From Clostridia bacterium (GTDB lineage Bacteria > Bacillota_A > Clostridia > Oscillospirales > CAG-272), in contig JAFXWT010000224.1 in NCBI GenBank assembly GCA_017542695.1, forward strand, positions 1-12,133: a stretch of 12,133 nucleotides of DNA, given 5' to 3'. The notes beneath the pieces are model-generated. The model did not search any database. It saw nothing but the letters and a program-made list of their open reading frames with translations, and had not been told where the DNA came from. The stretch's first letter is position 1. Every line of letters begins with the position of its first letter. Positions 1 to 6,213 of the stretch are shown piece by piece. A program made the position numbers and the translations under genes.

Positions 1-768
1 ATATTGCCGCGTATCCCCGACGGCACGCCCGTTCTGACAGTCACAAAAGGGCTGATCGACGTCGGCGACGGTCGCCTTATGACGTATCCGGAATATTGGA
101 AAGAAAAGCTCAATGGTAGGAATGTGCCGCTGTGCGCCGTCGGCGGCCCGTGCACGAGCTACGAGCTTGTGGCAAAAGATCAGACCGAGGTCACGTTCTG
201 CGGATTTGACTCGGCGGCGACCGCCTTCGCAAAACGGCTTATGCAGACCGATTACTACCACATCAGCACGTCGACCGACGTTATCGGCGTCGAGAGTGCA
301 GTGGCGCTAAAAAACAGCTACGCGCTCGGCGTCGCGCTGACGATCGGACTGAATCAGGCGCGATTCGGCATCGACAGCGAGCCGCATTTCAACTCGCAAG
401 CGGCGGCGTTCGGGCAGGGAATACTTGAAATGGCGCGTCTGCTTGATTATCAGGGTGCGTATACGACGGAAAATCTCTCGCTCGGCGCGGGCGATCTTTA
501 CGTCACCGTTTTCGGCGGCCGTACCAGAAAGATCGGCGTTCTTCTCGGTCGGGGACTTGACATTGACGAGGCGCTCCGCGAGCTCGACGGCGTTACGCTT
601 GAATCGCTCGTCGTTTCGCGCCGCGTAGCTTCCGCCGTCAAAACGGCGGCGAAAGCGGGCAAGCTCGATCTTTCCGCTTTTCCGCTTCTCATGCACATCG
701 ACAATATTATCGAAAACAAAGCCAAAGTAAATATCCCGTGGGAAAAGTTCACGAAAAAAGCGCCGTGA
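1..768 (+). CDS. Glycerol-3-phosphate dehydrogenase family protein, N-terminus cut by window edge
   Basis: The frame is open from base 1, so the gene starts outside the window and 255 residues are seen; GpsA proteins are usually about 330-340, so most of the NAD-binding Rossmann part is missing. Counting from base 1, visible family marks are a T-K-G motif at K16, the segment AVGGPC, the D-V-I-G-V-E-S stretch leading to A-L-K-N with the expected catalytic lysine at K104, and a G-A-G-D-L-Y-V-T segment matching the canonical G-L-G-D-L-x-x-T. Family role (known): interconversion of dihydroxyacetone phosphate and sn-glycerol 3-phosphate for phospholipid synthesis. The sequence is divergent from housekeeping GpsA: GGPC replaces the usual SGPS/SGPN-type motif, and GGRTRKIG stands where S-R-N-R-x-G is typical. 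It may therefore be a paralogue with a shifted substrate, and I give no gene symbol. It ends in its own terminator. Confidence 0.82.
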   Translation: MLPRIPDGTPVLTVTKGLIDVGDGRLMTYPEYWKEKLNGRNVPLCAVGGPCTSYELVAKDQTEVTFCGFDSAATAFAKRLMQTDYYHISTSTDVIGVESAVALKNSYALGVALTIGLNQARFGIDSEPHFNSQAAAFGQGILEMARLLDYQGAYTTENLSLGAGDLYVTVFGGRTRKIGVLLGRGLDIDEALRELDGVTLESLVVSRRVASAVKTAAKAGKLDLSAFPLLMHIDNIIENKAKVNIPWEKFTKKAP

Positions 769-779
769 GGCGCTTTTTT
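754..779 (+). terminator. Rho-independent terminator overlapping the dehydrogenase stop codon
   Basis: Stem GCGCC (760-764), loop GTGA (765-768), stem GGCGC (769-773), then six T (774-779). Six A upstream (754-759) can extend the stem, so it could work in both directions. The TGA stop codon at 766-768 lies inside the loop. Confidence 0.85.
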
Positions 780-780
780 C

Positions 781-1053
781 AGTGAAAAGTGAAGAGAGAA
801 GAGTGAAGAGAAATGGAGTGTTTGCTTTGCAAACACGGAATTATTGTAATTGTAGGGCGGCAACTGAATGGCGCCCCTGTGCAAGGGGAGCTCCCGAGCC
901 GACGGGTTCCCGCGTACGAACGAAGTGAGTGCGTGGGGTTCGGGCGTGGTGAGGGTGAGGGGTTGTATAATGCGCGCGCAGGGTGGAGCACTTTCCCCGC
1001 GCACAGCGCCACATCTCCCGTAAACCGGGAGAAAAAACAATCAACCGTCGGTT
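781..1053. repeat. Intergenic hairpin-rich repeat region (MITE/REP-like)
   Basis: This stretch has no credible gene and is packed with small inverted repeats. It starts with degenerate tandem copies of GTGAAGAG (781-811). Then come a perfect 8-bp hairpin GTGTTTGC/GCAAACAC (818-836), mutually exclusive hairpins at 855-876 (GGGCG/CGCCC) and 874-888 (CCCCT/AGGGG), a 9-bp hairpin at 909-937, TGCGCG/CGCGCA (971-1003), TCTCCCG/CGGGAGA (1014-1032) and a TCAACCG/CGGTTGA palindrome just after. This is typical of non-autonomous intergenic repeats in gut Clostridia (from memory, not searched). No transposase or clear terminal inverted repeat is visible, so exact borders are unknown. Confidence 0.6.
909..937. 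repeat. Hairpin module, copy 1 (partner of 4091-4120)
   Basis: Left arm CCCGCGTAC (909-917), loop GAACGAAGTGA (918-928), right arm GTGCGTGGG (929-937). All nine positions pair if G-T wobbles are allowed. The flanks GGGTT on the left and GTTC on the right, and the loop, recur in the second copy at 4091-4120. Confidence 0.65.
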
Positions 1054-1087
1054 GAATTTTGAAATGCAAAATCCCACTTTTGATGTA

Positions 1088-1116
1088 TGGAAAAAACGTA
1101 AACAATATGATAAAAT
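1088..1116 (+). promoter_or_regulatory. Sigma-A type promoter of the XRE regulator gene
   Basis: -35 TGGAAA (1088-1093, 4 of 6 matches), 17-base spacer, -10 TAAAAT (1111-1116) preceded by TGA, an extended -10. The expected transcript start near 1123 gives a leader of about 24 bases containing the ribosome site AAAGGAG (1133-1139). Confidence 0.58.
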
Positions 1117-1146
1117 GTCATTGACAAACTTGAAAGGAGTTTATTT

Positions 1147-2223
1147 ATGAGCATAGGGAAAAACATATCGAAACTTCGCAAAGAAAAGAAAATGACGCAA
1201 TCACAACTTGCCGATAAGCTCGGGGTTTCCGTTCAGGCCGTTTCAAAATGGGAAAATGATTTATGCGCGCCGGACATAGCTCTTTTTCCTACAATCGCAA
1301 CGATTTTCGGTGTTTCCATTGACCGCATTTTCGATTTTCACATCGCAGGATACGGCGATGAAGTCGAGGCGATAATGAGAAAAGCGGATAATATCCGCGA
1401 CACATATAAAGAAATCGAAATAATCAGCGAAGGTCTTGAAAGATACCCGAACAGTCCCGATTTGAAAATCTATCTTGCGTTTTCTCTTTCTATGGTGAAC
1501 AGGTTTTCGAAAGATGAAAACGAAAAGAAAAACGCCATTGAAAAAGCGATAAGTCTTTGCAACGAGGTTGTCGACACCTGTGGAGATGAAAAGCAGATCG
1601 ACGAGGCGCTGAATATGCTCCGAAGAATATACGTCGATATAAAAGAATACGAAAAGGCACTTGACGCAGTTGATAAAATGAGCGCGGATAATTATTGCGA
1701 CAGAATAAGAGGTCTGACAGCGATATATACAAAGAAAAAAGATGCCGCGGGATTTTATGAATTTGCGGAAAACAACTTATGGAAGCTGTTTTTTACGATG
1801 GATCAACTTCTTGAAAAAACAGCGGAATACTTGTTTGAGAAAGAAGAGTATCAAAAAGCTCTCTGTTTCTTGTTTGCTCGTGAAAAACTTTTGTCTGTTT
1901 TTGACTACGGCTGCCAAGACTTTTATATTGCTCATAAAATAGACACGTGCGATATGACCGCGCGGATATATGCGAAACTTAAATATAAAGAAAAATGTTT
2001 GCGCGAGCTTCATAATCTGATAGAACTTGCAAAAAGAGAAAAGAATATCCCGAAAGATACCGATTATCGCGTATCGGCTCGGAATCCGATGTATTTCAGT
2101 TATTCTGACAAAAACTTATTTGAAGAAAACTTTGTTAATCTTCATATAGAAAATAAACTGAAAAAATATGACTCGTTTTTCGGAGAAGATGAAGACTACA
2201 AAAAAATGAAAGCCAATATATGA
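1147..2223 (+). CDS. XRE-family helix-turn-helix regulator with long helical C-terminal region
   Basis: A 358-residue protein. Residues 3-60 form an HTH_3/XRE DNA-binding domain; the helix-turn-helix lies about at 17-37 (T-Q-S-Q-L-A-D-K-L-G-V-S-V-Q-A-V-S-K-W-E), the hallmark of the Cro/CI superfamily. The rest (about 70-358) is predicted by eye to be almost all helical, rich in K, E, L and Y, with spacing suggestive of TPR-like repeats; this part is inference. Such regulators often sense a ligand or peptide through the helical part, but no target is identifiable here. The start is fixed by AAAGGAG at 1133-1139, seven bases before ATG. Codons are much AT-richer (AAA, GAA, ATA, TTT) than in pckA or cysS, and a repeat region lies directly upstream, which together hint at acquired DNA. 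It is monocistronic and converges on pckA. Confidence 0.85.
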   Translation: MSIGKNISKLRKEKKMTQSQLADKLGVSVQAVSKWENDLCAPDIALFPTIATIFGVSIDRIFDFHIAGYGDEVEAIMRKADNIRDTYKEIEIISEGLERYPNSPDLKIYLAFSLSMVNRFSKDENEKKNAIEKAISLCNEVVDTCGDEKQIDEALNMLRRIYVDIKEYEKALDAVDKMSADNYCDRIRGLTAIYTKKKDAAGFYEFAENNLWKLFFTMDQLLEKTAEYLFEKEEYQKALCFLFAREKLLSVFDYGCQDFYIAHKIDTCDMTARIYAKLKYKEKCLRELHNLIELAKREKNIPKDTDYRVSARNPMYFSYSDKNLFEENFVNLHIENKLKKYDSFFGEDEDYKKMKANI

Positions 2224-2227
2224 AAAC

Positions 2228-2256
2228 AAAAAATCCCGCCGCGGCGGGATTTTTTT
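2228..2256. terminator. Bidirectional terminator between XRE gene and pckA
   Basis: A 13-bp stem, AAAAAATCCCGCC (2228-2240) with GGCGGGATTTTTT (2243-2255) and loop GC. A T-run follows on each strand, so it can end both convergent genes. It begins five bases after the XRE stop and ends nine bases before the pckA stop. Confidence 0.92.
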
Positions 2257-2264
2257 GTGTCTAT

Positions 2265-3836
2265 TTACGCTTTCGGGCCTGCGTTGACTATGTTTTCGGG
2301 CATGGAGGTGTACTTCTTGAAGTTTTCGCTGAACTTCTTTGCAAGCTCCTTGGCCGACGCTTCGTAAGCGGCTTTGTCTGTCCATACGTTTCTCGGATCG
2401 AGTATCTCGCTCGGAACATCGGGGCAGGATTCGGGGACGTTGACATTGAATATCGGATCAAGGTGATACTTCACGTTTTCAAGCGATCCGTTAAGCGCCG
2501 CGGTGACCATCGCGCGCGTGTATTTCAGCTTCATTCTCGGAACCGTGCCCGCCTTGCCGCCGCACCAGCCGGTGTTGACGAGGTAGACCTTCGCGCCCGT
2601 CTTTTTCAGCTTTTCACCGAGCATCGTCGCGTAAACGCTTGCGTCGAGCGGGAAGAACGGCGCGCCGAACAGCGTCGAGAACGTAGTTACGGGTTCTGTG
2701 ATGCCGCGCTCCGTGCCCGCGAGCTTCGACGTGTAACCCGAAACGAAGTGGTACATCGCCATGTCGTCGTCGAGCTTCGAGATCGGAGGCAGAACTCCGA
2801 ACGCGTCCGCCGTAAGGAAAATGACCGTTTTCGGCAGGCCGCCGACTCCGGGGATCTGCGCGTTTGCGATATAGTCGACGGGGTAGCCCGCGCGCGTGTT
2901 TTCGGTAAGCGAGCCGTCGTCGTAGTCGGGAACGCCGTTTTCGTCGAGGATGACGTTTTCAAGAAGCGTGCCGAATTTGATCGCGCCGTAAATTTCCGGC
3001 TCGTGTTCTGCGGAAAGGTTGATGCACTTAGCGTAGCAGCCGCCCTCTATGTTGAATACGCCGTCGTCCGACCAGCCGTGCTCGTCATCGCCGATGAGCT
3101 TGCGGTTCGGGTCTGCGGAAAGCGTCGTTTTGCCCGTGCCGGAAAGTCCGAAGAACACGGCGCTGTCGCCGTCTTTGCCGATGTTCGCCGAGCAGTGCAT
3201 CGAAAGGATGCCCATTTTCGGGAGCACGTAGTTCATGACGGAGAATACGCTCTTCTTGATCTCGCCGGCATACTGCGAGCCGGCGATGAGAACGAGGTGC
3301 GCCTCGTAGTCGATGCCGATAAACGCCTCGCTGTGCGTTCCGTCGACTTCGGGGATGCACTTGAAGCCGGGTGCGGCGATGATCGTGTAGTCGGGCGTGT
3401 AGTTTTCAAGTTCTTCTTCCGTCGGACGGATGAGCAGCTGATGGATGAACATATTCTGCGAAGCGAGCTCGTTTACGATGCGGAAGCACTGCGTGTACTT
3501 CTTGTCAGCGCCCGCGTATCCGTCGAAAACGAACAGCTCCTTATTCTGCAGGTATGCGAGCATCTTCGCGTGGATCGCGTCGAACGCTTCTTTTGAGATG
3601 GGTCTGTTGATTTTGCCCCATGAGATATCATTATGTACGGCGGGCGTGTCGACGATGTATTTGTCGTCGGGCGAGCGTCCCGTGTACTTGCCTGTGTTGA
3701 CGGAAAGAGCGCCTGTGTTTGAAAGTGTGCCCTCGCCTCTTTCGAGTGCTTTTTTAACGAGCGTCGGTACAGATGCGTTGCGGATGACTGTTCCGTTTCC
3801 GCCTATTCCGAGCTCGATTGGTGTAAGTTGTTTCAT
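2265..3836 (-). CDS. pckA: Phosphoenolpyruvate carboxykinase (ATP)
   Basis: A 523-residue protein, close to the family's usual 520-540. It catalyses oxaloacetate + ATP = phosphoenolpyruvate + CO2 + ADP in the cytosol; in fermenting anaerobes it may run towards oxaloacetate (inference). Visible motifs: Y-T-G-R-S-P-D-D-K with R54 (substrate-binding arginine, E. coli R65), the PEPCK P-loop G-L-S-G-T-G-K-T-T with K236 (E. coli K254), kinase-2 motif I-G-D-D-E-H-G-W with D251 (E. coli D269), M-H-C-S-A-N carrying the metal-binding histidine near 214, and N-T-G-W-C-G-G. The ATP type is clear from these motifs and length. The open frame extends 14 codons further upstream (to 3878), but I chose ATG at 3836 because GGGAGGG (complement of 3848-3854) precedes it and the longer start would overlap the promoter. 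It has its own promoter and terminator. Confidence 0.97.
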   Translation of the reverse strand: MKQLTPIELGIGGNGTVIRNASVPTLVKKALERGEGTLSNTGALSVNTGKYTGRSPDDKYIVDTPAVHNDISWGKINRPISKEAFDAIHAKMLAYLQNKELFVFDGYAGADKKYTQCFRIVNELASQNMFIHQLLIRPTEEELENYTPDYTIIAAPGFKCIPEVDGTHSEAFIGIDYEAHLVLIAGSQYAGEIKKSVFSVMNYVLPKMGILSMHCSANIGKDGDSAVFFGLSGTGKTTLSADPNRKLIGDDEHGWSDDGVFNIEGGCYAKCINLSAEHEPEIYGAIKFGTLLENVILDENGVPDYDDGSLTENTRAGYPVDYIANAQIPGVGGLPKTVIFLTADAFGVLPPISKLDDDMAMYHFVSGYTSKLAGTERGITEPVTTFSTLFGAPFFPLDASVYATMLGEKLKKTGAKVYLVNTGWCGGKAGTVPRMKLKYTRAMVTAALNGSLENVKYHLDPIFNVNVPESCPDVPSEILDPRNVWTDKAAYEASAKELAKKFSENFKKYTSMPENIVNAGPKA

Positions 3837-3876
3837 AAAAACCAATTCCCTCCCATTATAATTTGATTGCAAATAC

Positions 3877-3905
3877 ATTATATCACACCCCGCGCAAAAA
3901 TGAAA
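3877..3905 (-). promoter_or_regulatory. Promoter of pckA, extended -10 type
   Basis: On the minus strand, TATAAT (complement of 3877-3882) is preceded by TGA, an extended -10. The hexamer 17 bases upstream (3900-3905) is TTTCAT, a weak -35. The transcript would start near 3870 and carry a leader of about 35 bases with the GGGAGGG ribosome site. Confidence 0.6.
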
Positions 3906-3960
3906 GAGGTTTTGAGAAAAAATATTATATTTTTTGCTGTTTCGGGGAGAACGGCAAAAC

Positions 3961-4140
3961 GAAAGCCTTCTCTTGACGGAGAAGGTGTCGCTGCAGGCGA
4001 CGGATGAGGAGATAACGCGAAAACATGGCTGCCCGTTATCTTCTCATCCGTCACGTCAATAAATCTCCGTGACACCTTCCGAACGGGGTTCCCGAACACG
4101 AACGAATGTGAGCGTTTGGGGTTCCGGTCATCGTCAGGGG
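3961..4140. repeat. Second intergenic repeat with long nested inverted repeats (MITE-like)
   Basis: A non-coding stretch between pckA and the small lipoprotein gene. It contains an 18-bp inverted repeat ACGGATGAGGAGATAACG (4000-4017) / CGTTATCTTCTCATCCGT (4034-4051), paired throughout if one G-T wobble is allowed, with a 16-base loop. Outside it, GAAGGTGTC (3981-3989) pairs with GACACCTTC (4071-4079). A 7-bp hairpin CCTTCTC/GAGAAGG sits at 3966-3985 and competes with the outer stem. The right part (4081-4140) resembles 901-960. There is no coding capacity for a transposase, so a non-autonomous element is the best reading. Confidence 0.65.
4091..4120. repeat. Hairpin module, copy 2 (partner of 909-937)
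   Basis: Left arm CCCGAACAC (4091-4099), loop GAACGAATGTGA (4100-4111), right arm GCGTTTGGG (4112-4120); eight of nine positions pair. The loop and the flanks (GGGGTT before, GTTC after) match copy 1, while inner stem bases differ at both partners of two pairs. Confidence 0.62.
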
Positions 4141-4148
4141 AAGACTAT

Positions 4149-4176
4149 AAAAATCCGCCCGCTTTCGCGGACGGAT
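4149..4176 (-). terminator. Rho-independent terminator of the lipoprotein unit
   Basis: On the minus strand, ATCCGTCCGC (4176-4167), GAAA tetraloop, GCGGGCGGAT (4162-4153; one G-T pair), followed by a short T-run (to 4149). It lies about ten bases after the stop of the small lipoprotein gene. Confidence 0.83.
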
Positions 4177-4185
4177 ATCATAAAA

Positions 4186-4572
4186 CTATTTTTCACCCCA
4201 AAACGCGAGGACTTTGCCGTCTTTGCTGATGATCACAACATATGCGCAGCTGAAATAGAAAAGAATGAAATGCTTTCTCACAAGCCAAACACCTGCGTTT
4301 TGATCAAAGCGGTACTCATATTCCGAAAAAACAGATTCAAAGAGCGATTCGTCAAATTTTTCTTTTGCGATCTTATCGATCGCTTTTTTAGCGTCGTACG
4401 TCGTTTTGATCTCGTCAAACACAAGTCTTGCGTCGACATTTTTGAATTGTTCAAGATATTTTTCATATTCGGAAAGGTCAAAGCTCTGCACATTATCGCT
4501 TGATCGTCCACACGACGAGAGGATGAGCAAAACCGCCGATAAGATCAATAAAATCGACAAAATTTTTCTCAT
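4186..4572 (-). CDS. Small lipoprotein, possibly NTF2-fold immunity-like
   Basis: A 128-residue protein starting M-R-K-I-L-S-I-L-L-I with a hydrophobic signal core and lipobox L18-S19-S20-C21, so it is probably anchored to the outer face of the membrane. The mature part is charged, then ends with a pattern of V-W-L-V, a hydrophobic stretch, A-Y-V-V-I-I-S-K-D-G-K-V-L-A-F-W-G. That ending recalls NTF2-fold immunity proteins, in which G-V-W-x-V is followed by an x-I-x-K-x-D-G-x-I/V-L strand; this is weak similarity by eye only. I see no toxin gene beside it. The start is supported by AAAGAGG (complement of 4579-4585), six bases upstream. It follows the larger lipoprotein gene after 70 bases with no terminator between, so the two may be co-transcribed. 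AT-rich codons set it apart from its neighbours. Function unknown. Confidence 0.8.
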   Translation of the reverse strand: MRKILSILLILSAVLLILSSCGRSSDNVQSFDLSEYEKYLEQFKNVDARLVFDEIKTTYDAKKAIDKIAKEKFDESLFESVFSEYEYRFDQNAGVWLVRKHFILFYFSCAYVVIISKDGKVLAFWGEK

Positions 4573-4592
4573 ATTATGCCTCTTTCGGTAAT

Positions 4593-4598
4593 ATTATA
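4593..4598 (-). promoter_or_regulatory. Possible -10 element upstream of the small lipoprotein gene
   Basis: A perfect TATAAT is read on the minus strand 20 bases before the start codon, but no acceptable -35 or TG extension accompanies it. Its use would allow separate expression from the upstream lipoprotein gene. Confidence 0.3.
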
Positions 4599-4642
4599 CT
4601 CTTGTATAAAACCTGTTTTTCCTTGATATTGCTGACTTTTTC

Positions 4643-6028
4643 TTAGTACGCCGTGCCGCCCCATTCGACGACGGTGAATCCCCGCCGCTCAAACGGAACG
4701 ATCTGCTGCGCTTCGATCTCGACGGGCGCGGCGACCTTTTTGATGTGAATTATCACGCGCAATACGCTCTCCGGTGCGGGCGAAACGTCGAGCGGGCAGT
4801 TTTTATCGCGCTCCGCCGTCTGCTCAAAGTAAACGACGCTCTGTCCGTTTTTCTCAAGCACGGGCAGCCAGAACATGATGAACTCGTTCGCTTCGCGCTC
4901 CGTAAAACCGAGCAGAGCGAGCTTCTCTTCAAGGAACGGAATGGCGTTCTCCGCCGTGACGTAAAATCCCGATGAAAAATCAACGCCGTAAGTCCTTGCT
5001 TCGTCAAAGAACAAGGCGTAATACTGCCGACCGCCGTCGTCTGTCAGCGTGCCGTCAATGTTTGCACGAACACGCCACGCGCCGCTATACTTCGGGTAAG
5101 TCGTGAGCAGGTTTTCCTCGTTCACATATTTCACCGTCACGTCCGTTGGCTCTGTGGGGTAGAGATAAACGACAGGTTTATATACCAAGTATCCGCCCGG
5201 ATCTTCGCGCGGTATATCGTCCGTTATTTCGATCCCGATGAAGAAAACCTCGGTTATGTAGTCGTTTGCAAATGCGCCGTTGCCGCGGTCGGTAACGTAA
5301 AATTTAAGGATATATCTTCCGTAGTCGAGCGATCCGAGCGCCGACAACTCATATTTTAATTGAGTGTCGTCGGGCATGACCCTTTCGCCCGTCTCCGCGT
5401 TATATACCATAACGCTCTGAATCGGCGGCATTACGGTCGCAAAGATCCAAATCTCGCTGTCGCGGCAGAAATGGACGAATTCGACCTTGTCGACGGGCGG
5501 CAGATAATCCGATTTGAAAATATCGTATCCGTCTCCGATAACTCCGCCGATCTCGCTGACCGCCATCTCGTGATACGGCTTGTACGGCTTTGTGTCTATC
5601 AATACAGTCGCCGTCGGCGTTTCGGCGTGCTTGCTCAGCGGAACAGGACCTTCAAAAATATTTATCGTTATCTTTTTTTCAAGCGTTCTTTCGCGTACGG
5701 TGATCTCCGCCGTGCCTTTCGATACGGCGATGACAAGCCCGTTCTGATCGACCGTTAGAACGCTCTCGTCAGACGATTCAAATCGTTTTTCGGGCGCGAT
5801 ATCGGGCCACGACCCCGTCAGAACGACGTCGACCTTTAACTGCTGCGTTGCGCCGACGACCATCTCGTCGTCGTATGTTATGTCGAATTTTTCGACGCGC
5901 GGCGTTTCCGATTCCGAGGTCTCTTTTTCGGTTGCCGCCGTCGTTACCTCTGCCGGCTTTTCATTCCCGCACGACGCGAGTGCGAATACCATTATAATAA
6001 GCAATAATGCCGCAAAAATTCTTTTCAT
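4643..6028 (-). CDS. Lipoprotein with BIG2 Ig-like domain and conserved C-terminal domain of unknown function
   Basis: A 461-residue protein. Residues 1-20 are a lipoprotein signal peptide ending in lipobox L17-A18-S19-C20. A Thr/Glu-rich linker follows (about 26-44). Residues about 46-125 form a bacterial Ig-like (BIG2) domain, seen in S-S-D-E-S-V-L-T-V-D-Q-N-G-L-V and K-G-T-A-E-I-T-V. A middle region (about 130-265) looks like beta-rich sandwich sequence. The C-terminal part opens with Y-K-P-V-V-Y-L-Y-P and closes with F-T-V-V-E-W-G-G; I recall a recurring secreted-protein domain in Firmicutes bounded by such motifs, but know no name or function for it. The open frame continues upstream to 6340, but that part overlaps cysS and its promoter and lacks a signal peptide. 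ATG at 6028 has a perfect AGGAGG (complement of 6035-6040) six bases upstream. It is probably cell-surface anchored. Confidence 0.86.
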   Translation of the reverse strand: MKRIFAALLLIIMVFALASCGNEKPAEVTTAATEKETSESETPRVEKFDITYDDEMVVGATQQLKVDVVLTGSWPDIAPEKRFESSDESVLTVDQNGLVIAVSKGTAEITVRERTLEKKITINIFEGPVPLSKHAETPTATVLIDTKPYKPYHEMAVSEIGGVIGDGYDIFKSDYLPPVDKVEFVHFCRDSEIWIFATVMPPIQSVMVYNAETGERVMPDDTQLKYELSALGSLDYGRYILKFYVTDRGNGAFANDYITEVFFIGIEITDDIPREDPGGYLVYKPVVYLYPTEPTDVTVKYVNEENLLTTYPKYSGAWRVRANIDGTLTDDGGRQYYALFFDEARTYGVDFSSGFYVTAENAIPFLEEKLALLGFTEREANEFIMFWLPVLEKNGQSVVYFEQTAERDKNCPLDVSPAPESVLRVIIHIKKVAAPVEIEAQQIVPFERRGFTVVEWGGTAY

Positions 6029-6095
6029 GTGATGCCTCCTGTCTTTTTCATATATTAGTCGAACAAAACGTCGAATTATCTCACGCTTTTTTTTG

Positions 6096-6124
6096 ATTTT
6101 ATCATAAAAGCACCGAAAAGTCAA
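6096..6124 (-). promoter_or_regulatory. Promoter of the BIG2 lipoprotein gene
   Basis: On the minus strand, -35 TTGACT (complement of 6119-6124), 17-base spacer, -10 TAAAAT (complement of 6096-6101) preceded by TGA. The near-consensus match predicts a leader of about 60 bases. It lies back to back with the cysS promoter, with 28 bases between the two -35 boxes. Confidence 0.8.
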
Positions 6125-6152
6125 ATATTTCGCCTGTCGCGTACGAAAGTTC

Positions 6153-6181
6153 TTTACAACTGCACATTTTTGTGATAAAAT
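6153..6181 (+). promoter_or_regulatory. Promoter of cysS
   Basis: -35 TTTACA (6153-6158), 17-base spacer, -10 TAAAAT (6176-6181) preceded by TGA. The predicted leader is only about 25 bases, which leaves no room for a T-box leader, the usual tRNA-sensing control of cysS in many Firmicutes. Confidence 0.78.
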
Positions 6182-6213
6182 AAAAAAGGTGAAATGTAAC
6201 TTTCGGAGGAAAT

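Noticed and set aside
813..1055. A possible 80-residue protein in the first repeat region
   Set aside because: It has no ribosome site and runs through tandem hairpins; opposite-strand frames of similar size exist in the same stretch.
1121..1126. TTGACA just upstream of the XRE gene as a -35 box
   Set aside because: A matching -10 would fall at about 1144, over the start codon and after the ribosome site; the TGGAAA-17-TAAAAT promoter upstream fits better.
2220..3596. A 458-codon open frame on the plus strand, opposite pckA
   Set aside because: It is antisense to a complete, motif-verified pckA; its protein is full of R and V runs typical of shadow frames of GC-rich codons. It starts inside the XRE stop codon and runs through the terminator.
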